This document shows positions 1-7,673 of a stretch of 32,838 nucleotides of DNA, piece by piece. The translations under genes and the position numbers were made by a program. Origin of the DNA: Methylobacterium sp. J-026 (lineage in GTDB: Bacteria; Pseudomonadota; Alphaproteobacteria; Rhizobiales; Beijerinckiaceae); NCBI RefSeq assembly GCF_022829585.1, contig NZ_JAKSYC010000339.1, positions 1 through 32,838 on the forward strand, in the 5' to 3' direction. The notes beneath the pieces were generated by a model. The model did not search any database. It had not been told where the DNA came from and was given only the letters and a program-made list of their open reading frames with translations. How positions within the stretch are numbered: position 1 is the first letter of the stretch; each line of letters opens with the position of its first letter.

Positions 1-1310
1 ATCCGGGCCGGCGTGACGAACACGCAGGCCGCGCCGACCACCAGCATCACCGCGATTGCGTACATGCCGGCCGCGGTGCTGCCGGTGGCGTCGCGCAGGG
101 CCCCGATCACGTAGGGGCTGGCGAAGCCCGCGAGGTTCCCCACCGAGTTGATCAGCGCGATGCCGGCCGCCGCGCCCGCGCCGCTCAGGAAGGCGGTGGG
201 CAGGGACCAGAACAGCGGCGAGCAGGTCAGCACGCCGGCCGCCGCCACCGAGAGCGCCGCCACCGCGACCGTCGTCGAGCCGGCGCTCGCCGAGACCACG
301 AAGCCGACGGCGCCCAGCAGGGCCGGGACGATGAGGTGCCAGCGCCGCTCGCGCATCCGGTCGGCGCTCAAGCCCAGCAGGACCATCACGATGGCGGCGG
401 ACAGGAACGGGATCGCGCTGATCAGCCCGATGTTGAAATTGCCCTGCACCCCGGACGCCTTGACGATCGTCGGCAGCCAGAAGGTCAGCCCGTACTGGCC
501 GGTGACGAAGGCGAAGTAGATCAGGCTCATGAACCACACCCGGCCGTTGCGGAACACGGTGGCGATGGAGTGCGGGCTCGATTCCTTGCCGTGGTTGTCG
601 GCGGCGATGTCGCGTTCCAGGACCTGCTTCTCGGCCTCGCTCAGCCACTTGGCCTCGGTGGGGCGGTTGTCGAGGTAGAAGAACACCGCGAGGCCGACCA
701 GCACCGCCGGCACCGCCTCGATCAGGAACATCCACTGCCAGCCGGACAGGCCGTGGGCGCCGTTGAACCCGTCCATGATCAGGCCCGAGAGCGGGTTGCC
801 GAAGATGCCCGAGATCGGGATCGCCGCCATGAACACCGCGATCACCTTGGCCCGGCGATGGGCCGGGAACCACTGCGTCGTGTACAGGATCACCCCCGGA
901 TAGAACCCGGCCTCGGCGAGCCCGAGCAGGAAGCGCATCCCGTAGAAGGTCCATTCCGAGTTCACGAACACGAACGCGCCGGAGATGATCCCCCAGGTGA
1001 TCATGATCCGGGCGATCCAGACCCGGGCGCCGACCCGGTGCAGGATCACGTTCGAGGGTACCTCGAACAGGAAGTAGCCGAGGAAGAAGATCCCGGCGCC
1101 CAGCCCGTAGACCGTCTCGGAGAACTTCAGCTCCTGGGACATCTGGAGCTTGGCGAAGCCGACATTCACCCGGTCGAGATACGCCACCACGTAGCAGAGC
1201 ATCAGGAACGGCACGAGGCGCCAGAACACCTTGGCGTAGGTGCGGTCGACGAAGGATTTTTCGTCCCTGGGTGCGGCGGCACTCCCCAGCGGAGCGGCTT
1301 GGACCGGCAT
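1..1310 (-). CDS. MFS transporter, anion:cation symporter (sugar-acid) type, 3' end outside window
   Basis: Inner-membrane major facilitator protein, probably importing a sugar acid or other carboxylate by proton symport. Reading the minus strand from the ATG at 1308-1310, 436 codons are open to the window edge, so only the last few residues are missing (family about 430-450 aa). A short polar N-terminus is followed by TM1 ending in YLDRVNVGFAK, the usual signature of the ACS family. A later RFLLGLAEAGFYPGVI motif is also typical. Hydrophobic segments continue to the edge. A purine-rich GGGAGAA lies about 10 bases before the ATG. The gene is divergent from a LacI-type repressor and otnC, and two LacI-like operators lie just upstream (1367-1414). 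I infer that it brings in the acid sugar handled by OtnC. The exact substrate cannot be read from the sequence. Confidence 0.9.
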   Translation of the reverse strand, partial: MPVQAAPLGSAAAPRDEKSFVDRTYAKVFWRLVPFLMLCYVVAYLDRVNVGFAKLQMSQELKFSETVYGLGAGIFFLGYFLFEVPSNVILHRVGARVWIARIMITWGIISGAFVFVNSEWTFYGMRFLLGLAEAGFYPGVILYTTQWFPAHRRAKVIAVFMAAIPISGIFGNPLSGLIMDGFNGAHGLSGWQWMFLIEAVPAVLVGLAVFFYLDNRPTEAKWLSEAEKQVLERDIAADNHGKESSPHSIATVFRNGRVWFMSLIYFAFVTGQYGLTFWLPTIVKASGVQGNFNIGLISAIPFLSAAIVMVLLGLSADRMRERRWHLIVPALLGAVGFVVSASAGSTTVAVAALSVAAAGVLTCSPLFWSLPTAFLSGAGAAAGIALINSVGNLAGFASPYVIGALRDATGSTAAGMYAIAVMLVVGAACVFVTPAR

Positions 1311-1366
1311 CGGCGTTCTCCCGGGTCCGGGGCAGGGGCCCTCGGACGATGGTCTTCGCCGCACGG

Positions 1367-1382
1367 TTGGCAGCGCTGGGCC
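1367..1382. promoter_or_regulatory. Second, imperfect LacI-type operator
   Basis: TTGGCAGCGCTGGGCC repeats the first 12 bases of the perfect palindrome at 1399-1414 and has a degenerate right half. The starts of the two sites are 32 bp apart, about three helical turns, so two repressor dimers could sit on the same DNA face. It lies 57 bp or more upstream of the MFS start codon. Function is inferred. Confidence 0.45.
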
Positions 1383-1398
1383 GGTGGCATATCGCCTT

Positions 1399-1414
1399 TT
1401 GGCAGCGCTGCCAA
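1399..1414. promoter_or_regulatory. Perfect palindromic LacI-family operator
   Basis: TTGGCAGCGCTGCCAA is an exact 16-bp palindrome with the central CG and the TGGnAnCGnTnCCA pattern usual for LacI-family operators. It lies between the divergent MFS gene (start 1310) and the LacI-type regulator (start 1663). Its TTGGCA arms resemble -35 hexamers, and on the plus strand an AATAAT (1428-1433) follows. Repressor binding here would probably block transcription. The partner regulator is inferred from position. Confidence 0.6.
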
Positions 1415-1484
1415 TCCGGTTGTGCGGAATAATGCAGGCGGGTATGTCGGGTGTCGAAGCGCCGAGGACGGTCTTCCCATCAAC

Positions 1485-1604
1485 CCCCCTCATCCTGAGG
1501 TGCCGGAGCGCAGCGCAGGCCTCGAAGGAGCCCTCCAGCCGGCCGCGTGATCCCTGGAGCCCTCCTTCGAGGCCCGCTGACGCGGGCACCTCAGGATGAG
1601 GGGG
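1485..1604. repeat. Interspersed inverted-repeat element (about 120 bp)
   Basis: The outer arms at 1485-1504 and 1585-1604 are exact 20-bp reverse complements (core CCTCATCCTGAGGTGCC). Inner arms around 1519-1538 and 1555-1573 share CTCGAAGGAG and also pair. The element could fold into a long hairpin upstream of the LacI gene. It looks like a genus-wide REP/MITE-type repeat and has no open frame of its own. Together with the operators, it accounts for most of the 350-bp gap between the MFS gene and the regulator. Confidence 0.7.
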
Positions 1605-1662
1605 TTTGCGTGGGAGAAGCGACCGGCGTCGCAAGAAAAATCGCGCCGGGAGAAGCGGGGCC

Positions 1663-2670
1663 ATGGACGACCTTCAGCCGCCGGGGCGGCTCGTGACCCT
1701 CACCGACGTCGCCCGGGAGGCCGGGGTGGGCGAGAGCACGGTCTCGCGGGTCCTGCGCAACCACGGCTCCTATTCCAAGCGCGCCGGCGAGCGGGTGGCG
1801 GAGGCGGTGGCCCGGCTCGGCTACGTGCCGAACCGGCTGGCCGGGAGCCTCGCCGGGCCGGGGGCGAGCACGCGGCTCGCGGGGGTCGTCATCCCCTCGC
1901 TCGCCAACGTGGTCTTTCCCGACCTGCTGCGCGGCCTGACCACGGCGCTCGATGCCGAGGGCATCCAGTGCGTGATCGGGGTGAGCGACTACGATGCGGA
2001 CCGCGAGGAGGCGCTCGTGGCCGCGCTCCTGTCGTGGCGCCCGGCGGCGCTTCTGCTCACCGGGCTGGAGCACACGCCCGGGACGGTGGCCCTGGCGCGG
2101 GCCGGGGGCCTGCGGGTGGTCGAGATGATCGACACGGACGGGGCCGGGATCGACGCCGTGGTCGGCTTCTCCAACCGGGCCGTGGGGGCGGCGAGCGCCC
2201 GCCACCTCGTGGGGCGGGGCTACCGCCGCATCGCCTATCTCGGCCACGATCTCGCCGTCGACCTGCGGGCGGGCAAGCGCCTGGCCGGGTTCGAGGACAC
2301 CCTGGCGGAGTCAGGTTTGGCGCTCTGTGGCAAAGAAATCCGCCCCGGCCCGTCCTCGCCGGGTTCCGGGCGGGCCGGGCTGGAGGCGCTGCTCGCGCGC
2401 CGCCCGGACCTCGACGCGGTCTACTTCTCCAACGACGACATGGCGCTCGGCGGCTACTTCGCCTGCCTGGCGGCGGGCCTGGCCGTGCCGGGGCGGATCG
2501 CCCTGTTCGGCTTCAACGGGCTCGACTTCGCGGCGGCGATGCCCCAGCCCCTGTCGACGGTGCGCACGCCGCGCCTGGAGATCGGCCGGCAGGCCGCCGC
2601 CTGCGTGATGGGCGAGCGTGCCAAACGGATCGATCTCGGATTCACGCTGATCGAGGGAGCGACCGCATGA
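1663..2670 (+). CDS. LacI-family (GntR-like) transcriptional repressor
   Basis: DNA-binding repressor of 335 aa. I chose the ATG at 1663, which follows a GGGAGAAG purine stretch, rather than an upstream TTG at 1606 that lies at the edge of the repeat. The N-terminal helix-turn-helix reads LTDVAREAGVGESTVSRVLR. It is followed by a hinge region (LGYVPNRLAGSLAG) and a periplasmic-binding-protein-like effector domain containing VIPSLANVVFPDLLRG and YFSNDDMALGGYFAC. These features resemble gluconate-type GntR repressors. The stop codon overlaps the otnC start (ATGA, 2667-2670), so the two genes are translationally coupled. It most likely binds the palindrome at 1399-1414 and controls the MFS gene and its own operon in response to the imported acid sugar or its phosphate. 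Confidence 0.9.
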   Translation: MDDLQPPGRLVTLTDVAREAGVGESTVSRVLRNHGSYSKRAGERVAEAVARLGYVPNRLAGSLAGPGASTRLAGVVIPSLANVVFPDLLRGLTTALDAEGIQCVIGVSDYDADREEALVAALLSWRPAALLLTGLEHTPGTVALARAGGLRVVEMIDTDGAGIDAVVGFSNRAVGAASARHLVGRGYRRIAYLGHDLAVDLRAGKRLAGFEDTLAESGLALCGKEIRPGPSSPGSGRAGLEALLARRPDLDAVYFSNDDMALGGYFACLAAGLAVPGRIALFGFNGLDFAAAMPQPLSTVRTPRLEIGRQAAACVMGERAKRIDLGFTLIEGATA

Positions 2671-3338
2671 ATGAGACGGCGTTGCGCGAGGAAATCTGCC
2701 GCTACGGCCGCTCGCTGTTCGAGCGCGGCCTGACGCCGGGCTCGTCCGGCAACATCTCCCTGCGCCTGCCCGACGGCGGCTGGCTGGTGACGCCGACCAA
2801 CGCCTCGCTCGGCTTCCTCGACCCGGCGCGGATCTCCCGGCTCGACGACGCCGGCCGGCTGGTCTCCGGCGACAAGCCGACCAAGGAGATCCCGCTGCAC
2901 AGCGCGCTCTACGAGAGCCGGAGCGGCGCCAAGGCCATCGTCCACCTGCACTCGACCCACGCGGTGGCGGTCTCGATGCTGCCGGAGATCGACCCCCGGC
3001 AGGTGCTGCCGCCGCTGACGCCCTACTACCTGATGCGCACCGGCGGCACCGCGCTCGTGCCCTATTACCGCCCCGGCGACCCGGCGGTGGCGGACGCGAT
3101 CCGGGGGCTCGCGGGGAAGTACAGTTCGGTGCTGCTCGCCAATCACGGACCCGTGGTGGCCGGCGACAGCCTGGAGGGCGCGGTCTTCGCCACCGAGGAA
3201 TTGGAGGAGACCGCCAAGCTGTATTTGTTACTCCGTAACCTCAACCCGCGGCAGCTCAGCCCGGGGCAGGTGGCCGATCTCGTCAGCCATTTCGGCCTGA
3301 CCCTGCCGGAAACCGACGGGCACCACGATCACGGATGA
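2667..3338 (+). CDS. otnC: 3-oxo-tetronate 4-phosphate decarboxylase, class II aldolase family
   Basis: Cytosolic 223-aa class II aldolase/adducin-fold enzyme. The closest match I recall is E. coli YgbL/OtnC, which decarboxylates 3-oxo-tetronate 4-phosphate to dihydroxyacetone phosphate in D-threonate/L-threonate breakdown. The OtnC-like N-terminus (ALREEICRYGRSLFERGLT) is present. So are the substrate-phosphate motif GSSGNISLR, the metal-binding VHLHSTHAV (two His) and the later LLANHGPVVAG. The C-terminal TEELEETAKLYLLLRNL is also family-like. The gene is in an operon with the LacI-type regulator. The usual partners otnK, denD and otnI are not in the window, so this is a partial pathway unless they lie elsewhere. 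L-fuculose-phosphate aldolase is a less likely alternative. Confidence 0.85.
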   Translation: MNETALREEICRYGRSLFERGLTPGSSGNISLRLPDGGWLVTPTNASLGFLDPARISRLDDAGRLVSGDKPTKEIPLHSALYESRSGAKAIVHLHSTHAVAVSMLPEIDPRQVLPPLTPYYLMRTGGTALVPYYRPGDPAVADAIRGLAGKYSSVLLANHGPVVAGDSLEGAVFATEELEETAKLYLLLRNLNPRQLSPGQVADLVSHFGLTLPETDGHHDHG

Positions 3339-3346
3339 GGCGCGCG

Positions 3347-3525
3347 TCTCCCTCCCCCCTCTGCGGGGGAGGGTGGCCCCTGCGTCAGCAGGGGTCGGGA
3401 GAGGGGAACCCGGGTTTCAAGAAAGGGCGGGGCCTTCAAGAGAGGCAGTGCCTTCTTCTGCACCGTCGCTCCCCTCTCCCGCCCCCCTCCGGGGGCCACC
3501 CTCCCCCGCGGAGGGGGGAGGGAGA
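3347..3525. repeat. Interspersed inverted-repeat element between otnC and glyS
   Basis: The arms at 3347-3380 and 3492-3525 are reverse complements with one mismatch over 34 bp (core CCCTCCCCCCTC). The middle holds purine-rich sequence with no gene. It sits between the convergent 3' ends of otnC and glyS, where a long hairpin could act as a bidirectional terminator. No T-tract is visible, so this is inference. It fills the whole 197-bp gap. Confidence 0.7.
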
Positions 3526-3535
3526 GCGTCGAGCC

Positions 3536-5842
3536 TCACCCCTCGATCTTCGAGAACTCCGCCACCTCGCGCGTCGCGGCGCGGAGCGCGTTGAGCAGCA
3601 GCAGGCGGTTCGCGCGGAGCTTCGGATCGAGGGCGTTGACGGTCACGTCCTGGAAGAAGGCATCCACCGGCGCGCGCAGCGTCGAGAGCGCCTGCATGGC
3701 GCCGGCAAAATCCTCCCGGGCGACGGAAGCCGAGGCGGTCTCCCGCGCCTTGGCCAGGGCCTCGGCGAGCGCCCGCTCCGCCGGCTTGCCCGCGGCGGCG
3801 AGGGCGGCGTCGGGTGCGGCATCGTAGGCGCGGCCGTCCTTCTTCTCCTCGATGCGCAGAATGTTGGCCGCGCGCTTGTAGCCCGCGAGCAGGTTCTTCC
3901 CGTCCTCGGTGTCGAGGAATTTTCCGAGGGCCTCGACCCGGCGGACCACCATCAGCAGGTCGTCCTGGCCGGGGAGGGCGAAAACGGCATCGATCAGATC
4001 GTGGCGGGCGCCCTGGTCGCGGAGATAGACTTTAAGGCGATCAGCGAAAAAACCTAACAAATCGCCGGCCTTTGGAACCGCAAATTCCACACCTTTGGCC
4101 CATAATTCCTCAAATACATCGGCGCTGGAATCTTTTGCAGCCGACAAGAAATTTTTAGAAACATTTCTTCTTTTCATTATTGTGTTAATATCTTTGATAT
4201 CAAAATTCTCCAAATCAAATCTTTCGAGGGATTGTCGTGTCAGACTCAGAATTTCTTTAGTAATACTCGATTCAAATTTTGCAATTTTCTTAAACTCAAA
4301 CGCCGACATTTCCGCAAGTAATACAGACATCAGTGGGATATTAAGGCGCTGCTCAACCAACAATCGCACTATTCCCAGGGCTGCCCGACGTAGCGCAAAT
4401 GGGTCCTTACTCCCCGTGGGCTTCTCGTCGATGGACCAGAAGCCAGAGAGCGTATCGAGCTTGTCGGCGAGCGCCACCGCGATCGCGACCGGATCGGTCG
4501 GCACCCGGTCGGAGGGGCCTACCGGCTTGTAGTGCTCCTCAATGGCCGCGCAGACGCTCTCAGGCTGACCCTGGAGCGCTGCATATTTGCGCCCCATCAG
4601 CCCCTGAAGCTCGGGGAACTCGCCGACCATCTCGGTGACGAGATCGGCCTTGGCGAGGCGCGCTGCACGCTCGGCGAGTGCCGGGTCGGCCCCCACCAGC
4701 GGCGCCAGTTCCTGTGCCAGCGCCGCGATGCGGGCGATCCGCTGCCCCTGCGTTCCGAGTTGCTCATGGAACACGATGCTGTCGAGCTTCGGCAGCCGGT
4801 CCTCCAGGCGGATCGCCTTGTCGGTCTCCCAGAAGAATTTTGCGTCCGACAGGCGTGCCCGGACCACCCGCTCATTGCCGGCGGTGATCGCCTGCCCGCC
4901 ATCCGAGGCCACGAGATTCGAGACCAGGATGAAGGCCGGCGCCAGATCCTCGGAACCGCCTTTGCGCAGCACGAAGCACTTCTGGTTCGCCCGGATGGTC
5001 GCCCGGATCGCCTCGGCGGGGATGTCGAGGAAGGCTTCGTCGAAGGAGCCCAGCAGCACCACCGGCCATTCCACGAGGCCGGCGACTTCGTCCAGCAGGC
5101 CTTCGTCCTCCACGAGATCAAGGCCGCGGGCGAAGGCGAGGTCGCGGGCGTCGTGCAGGATCACGTCCTTGCGCCGGTCGGGATCGAGGATGACCTTCGC
5201 CCGCTCCAGGGCCTGGATGTAATCGTCGAACCGGCGCACCTCGATCGGCTCCGGCGCCAGGAACCGGTGGCCGTAGGTCACGGTCCCGGCCGGGATCCCG
5301 CCCACCGTGAACGGCACGACCTCCGGGGTCTCGGTCTCGGGGCCGAAGGTCGCGACGATCGATTGCAGGGGGCGCACCCAGCGCAAGGCGCCCAGCTCGG
5401 CCGAGGCCGCGCCCCAGCGCATCGATTTCGGCCAGGGGAAGGTCTTGATGATCTCGGGCAGGAGTTCGGCCAGCACGTCCAGGGTCGCACGGCCCGGGCG
5501 CTCGATCACCGCGAGGTAGAATTCGCCCTTCTTCGGGTCGGTGATTGTCTGGGCGTCCTCCAGGCGCGCCAGGCCGGCGCCCTTCAGGAAGCCCTGGATC
5601 GCCGCCTCGGGGGCGCCGACCCGCGGGCCGCGCCGCTCCTCAGGCACGGCCTCGCCGCGGGCGGGCAGGCCGGCCACGTGCAGCGCTAGGCGCCGCGGCG
5701 TCGAGAAGGCCTTGGCGCCCTCGTAGAGGAAGCCGCGCTCGACCAGCGCGTCGGTGACGCGTTTCTTCAGATCCTCCGCCGCGCGCCGCTGCATGCGGGC
5801 GGGGATCTCTTCCGAGCGGAGTTCGAGCAGGAGGTCGGGCAT
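3536..5842 (-). CDS. glyS: Glycyl-tRNA synthetase beta subunit
   Basis: Beta subunit of the bacterial alpha2beta2 glycyl-tRNA synthetase, which charges tRNA-Gly in the cytosol. The N-terminus MPDLLLELRSEEIPARMQRRA is diagnostic. Conserved blocks include PFPWPKSMRWG-type sequence, HEQLGTQGQRIARIAAL, KADLVTEMVGEFPELQGLMG and DPFALRRAALGI. The C-terminal anticodon-binding region (FFADRLKVYLRDQGARHDLIDAVF) is intact. The length is 768 aa, about 60-70 longer than the usual 690-700. The extra material falls around residues 487-590, encoded by a strikingly AT-rich tract (about 4081-4380) that stays in frame. The flanking domains look intact, so the gene is probably functional. The ATG at 5842 fits the family N-terminus. 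It lies 52 bp downstream of the DUF3828-like gene and is likely co-transcribed with it and glyQ. Confidence 0.95.
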   Translation of the reverse strand: MPDLLLELRSEEIPARMQRRAAEDLKKRVTDALVERGFLYEGAKAFSTPRRLALHVAGLPARGEAVPEERRGPRVGAPEAAIQGFLKGAGLARLEDAQTITDPKKGEFYLAVIERPGRATLDVLAELLPEIIKTFPWPKSMRWGAASAELGALRWVRPLQSIVATFGPETETPEVVPFTVGGIPAGTVTYGHRFLAPEPIEVRRFDDYIQALERAKVILDPDRRKDVILHDARDLAFARGLDLVEDEGLLDEVAGLVEWPVVLLGSFDEAFLDIPAEAIRATIRANQKCFVLRKGGSEDLAPAFILVSNLVASDGGQAITAGNERVVRARLSDAKFFWETDKAIRLEDRLPKLDSIVFHEQLGTQGQRIARIAALAQELAPLVGADPALAERAARLAKADLVTEMVGEFPELQGLMGRKYAALQGQPESVCAAIEEHYKPVGPSDRVPTDPVAIAVALADKLDTLSGFWSIDEKPTGSKDPFALRRAALGIVRLLVEQRLNIPLMSVLLAEMSAFEFKKIAKFESSITKEILSLTRQSLERFDLENFDIKDINTIMKRRNVSKNFLSAAKDSSADVFEELWAKGVEFAVPKAGDLLGFFADRLKVYLRDQGARHDLIDAVFALPGQDDLLMVVRRVEALGKFLDTEDGKNLLAGYKRAANILRIEEKKDGRAYDAAPDAALAAAGKPAERALAEALAKARETASASVAREDFAGAMQALSTLRAPVDAFFQDVTVNALDPKLRANRLLLLNALRAATREVAEFSKIEG
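4081..4380 (-). other. AT-rich in-frame segment inside glyS
   Basis: A hand count gives about 112 G+C in 300 bases (37%), falling to about 31% over 4141-4320, in a gene and region that are otherwise very GC-rich. It encodes a lysine-, serine- and isoleucine-rich stretch (for example SSITKEILSLTRQSLERF) between the conserved DPFALRRAALGI block and FFADRLKVYLRD. There are no stops or frameshifts, so it is expressed as part of GlyS. Confidence 0.8.
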
Positions 5843-5894
5843 GGCGCGGCCATATCGCCGCGCCGCAGGCCTGTCGAGGGCCGCGGGCGGGGGC

Positions 5895-6338
5895 TCAGCG
5901 CGCCTCGCCCTTCAGGATGGTCGAGAGCTGCCACTTGCGGTCGCCGATCGCGTGGGCGTCGGACACCTTCCAGCTCCCGTCCTCGCGCACGAGGTCGTAG
6001 ACGATGGATTTCGAGCCGTCGCCGCCCTTGCGCTCCACCGTGACCTTGGCCTGGTCCTGACCCTCGGTGGCCTCCTTGAAGGTCAGGGCCTTCACCGTGT
6101 CGGGCTTCAGGGGCTCACCGTTGAGGCGGTAGTCGAAATCGAGGTTGCCGGCGGCGCCGTTGGCCTGCTTGGCGTCGGCGTCGAACAGGCCCTGGAGCCG
6201 TTTCGAGTACACCGCGGAATGATTCGGATGCGGCTCGGCGTAGAGCTTCTTGACCACCGCCTCGGGGCCGGGATCGGCCGCGAGCGCCGGGGCCAGGCCG
6301 AGCCCGAGGATGCCGAGGGCGAGGAGGGACTTTTTCAT
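5895..6338 (-). CDS. Secreted DUF3828-like protein
   Basis: A 147-aa protein starting at the ATG at 6336-6338. The N-terminus MKKSLLALGILGLGLAPALAA is a clear Sec signal peptide with an ALA cleavage site, so the mature protein is likely periplasmic. The mature part contains VVKKLYAEPHPN near the start and ends with SIVYDLVREDGSWKVSDAH, the pattern of DUF3828/NTF2-like lipocalin-type domains in which a small basket folds around a hydrophobic pocket. No catalytic residues can be assigned. It is sandwiched between glyQ and glyS on the same strand, which suggests shared transcription but no obvious functional link. The family assignment is tentative; the secreted nature is clear. Confidence 0.75.
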   Translation of the reverse strand: MKKSLLALGILGLGLAPALAADPGPEAVVKKLYAEPHPNHSAVYSKRLQGLFDADAKQANGAAGNLDFDYRLNGEPLKPDTVKALTFKEATEGQDQAKVTVERKGGDGSKSIVYDLVREDGSWKVSDAHAIGDRKWQLSTILKGEAR

Positions 6339-6546
6339 CGAACGGTTCCCGCGTCTGCGGACGCGCCGGGGCGCGCCGGTTGGCGGGGGTTGCAACGCGC
6401 GAGGGCTCAAGCGGCTCCGTTGGGGCCGGCGGGCGAATCGATCAGGGCCCGCGGTCCGTTGGACGCTCGATAGCCGGAACCAAGCAGCCGCTGGGTGATT
6501 CGAGGAGGTCAGCGCGTTTCATGAAGTGCAATCCACCCGCGCCAGG

Positions 6547-6573
6547 TTATCACAACCGAGATGTTTGTGATAA
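6547..6573. promoter_or_regulatory. Perfect 9-bp inverted repeat TTATCACAA/TTGTGATAA
   Basis: TTATCACAA at 6547-6555 and TTGTGATAA at 6565-6573 are exact reverse complements separated by 9 bp. They lie between the glyQ stop and the DUF3828-like gene. There is no T-run on either side, so an operator for an unknown dimeric regulator is as plausible as a terminator. Confidence 0.4.
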
Positions 6574-6587
6574 TTTTGGGCGGGCGA

Positions 6588-6605
6588 ATTGTCGGTTCTG
6601 ACAAT
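6588..6605 (-). terminator. Short hairpin after glyQ
   Basis: ATTGTC (6588-6593) and GACAAT (6600-6605) form a 6-bp stem with a 6-base loop, 14 bp past the glyQ stop on the minus strand. No T-tract follows, so a transcription-ending role is only possible. Confidence 0.3.
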
Positions 6606-6618
6606 CCGAGGGTCCGCT

Positions 6619-7527
6619 TCACGCCCCCCCGGCCGCCGTCCTCAGCCACGCCGCCCCGCAGGCCTTGGCCAGGTCCCGCACCCGCAGGATGTAGCTCTGG
6701 CGCTCGGTGACCGAGATCACCCCGCGGGCGTCGAGCAGGTTGAAGACGTGGCTCGCCTTGATGCACTGGTCGTAGGCCGGCTGCGCCATGCGGTGGCGCT
6801 CGCCCTCCGCGGCCGGCGCGCCCGCGTCCAGATAGGACCGGCAGGCGGCCTCCGCGTCGGTGAACTGGCGGAACAGCATCGCCGTGTCGGCCGCCTCGAA
6901 GTTGTGGCGGGAATATTCCTGCTCGGCCTGGAGGAACACGTCGCCGTAGGTGACCCGGTCGGCGCCCGCGGCGCCGTTGAAGTCGAGATCGTAGATGTTC
7001 TCGACGCCCTGCACGTACATGGCGAGCCGCTCCAGCCCGTAGGTCAGCTCGCCCGCCACCGGCGCGCATTCGAACCCCGCCACCTGCTGGAAATAGGTGA
7101 ACTGGCTGACCTCCATCCCGTCGCACCAGCACTCCCAGCCGAGGCCCCAGGCGCCGAGCGTCGGGCTCTCCCAATCGTCCTCGACGAAGCGGATGTCGTG
7201 GAGCGTCTGGTCGACGCCGATGGCGGCGAGCGAGGCGAGGTAGAGTTCCTGCAGGTTCGGCGGGTTCGGCTTCAGGATCACCTGGAACTGGTAATAGTGC
7301 TGGAGCCGGTTGGGATTCTCGCCGTAGCGCCCGTCCTTGGGCCGGCGCGAGGGCTGGACATAGGCCGCCTTCCAGGGCTTCGGGCCGAGCGCCCGCAGGG
7401 TCGTGGCCGGGTGGAACGTGCCGGCGCCGACCTCCATGTCGTAGGGCTGCAGGATCACGCAGCCCTGCGCCGCCCAGAATTCCTGAAGCGTCAGGATCAG
7501 CCCCTGGAACGATTTCTTTTGGGACAT
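6619..7527 (-). CDS. glyQ: Glycyl-tRNA synthetase alpha subunit
   Basis: Catalytic alpha subunit (302 aa) of the heterotetrameric glycyl-tRNA synthetase. It activates glycine with ATP in the class II aminoacylation fold. The sequence is near-textbook: SFQGLILTLQEFWAAQGCVI, then PYDMEVGAGTFHPATTLRALGPKPW, then YVQPSRRPKDGRYGENPNRLQHYYQFQV, ending with the helical tail. The ATG at 7525-7527 gives MSQKKSFQ, the family start; the longer frame upstream to 7605 has low-complexity Pro/Arg sequence and is not part of the protein. It is upstream of the DUF3828-like gene and glyS on the same strand, forming the expected functional pair with glyS. Confidence 0.97.
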   Translation of the reverse strand: MSQKKSFQGLILTLQEFWAAQGCVILQPYDMEVGAGTFHPATTLRALGPKPWKAAYVQPSRRPKDGRYGENPNRLQHYYQFQVILKPNPPNLQELYLASLAAIGVDQTLHDIRFVEDDWESPTLGAWGLGWECWCDGMEVSQFTYFQQVAGFECAPVAGELTYGLERLAMYVQGVENIYDLDFNGAAGADRVTYGDVFLQAEQEYSRHNFEAADTAMLFRQFTDAEAACRSYLDAGAPAAEGERHRMAQPAYDQCIKASHVFNLLDARGVISVTERQSYILRVRDLAKACGAAWLRTAAGGA

Positions 7528-7673
7528 GGGTGTCGGCGGCTCGGGATCGTGCGGCCGGTCGGACCGCCGGCGCGCCGGTTTAAGTGCGGGCCGGCGGGGG
7601 TGCAAGGCGCCCCGGCTTGCGCATCCGGGGCGGAGGATGGTCCGATCCCGCCGGACGGAACCCGGAGGACATC

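Noticed and set aside
336..1550. Plus-strand open frame opposite the MFS transporter
   Set aside because: GC-rich shadow; the minus strand has a clear transporter sequence.
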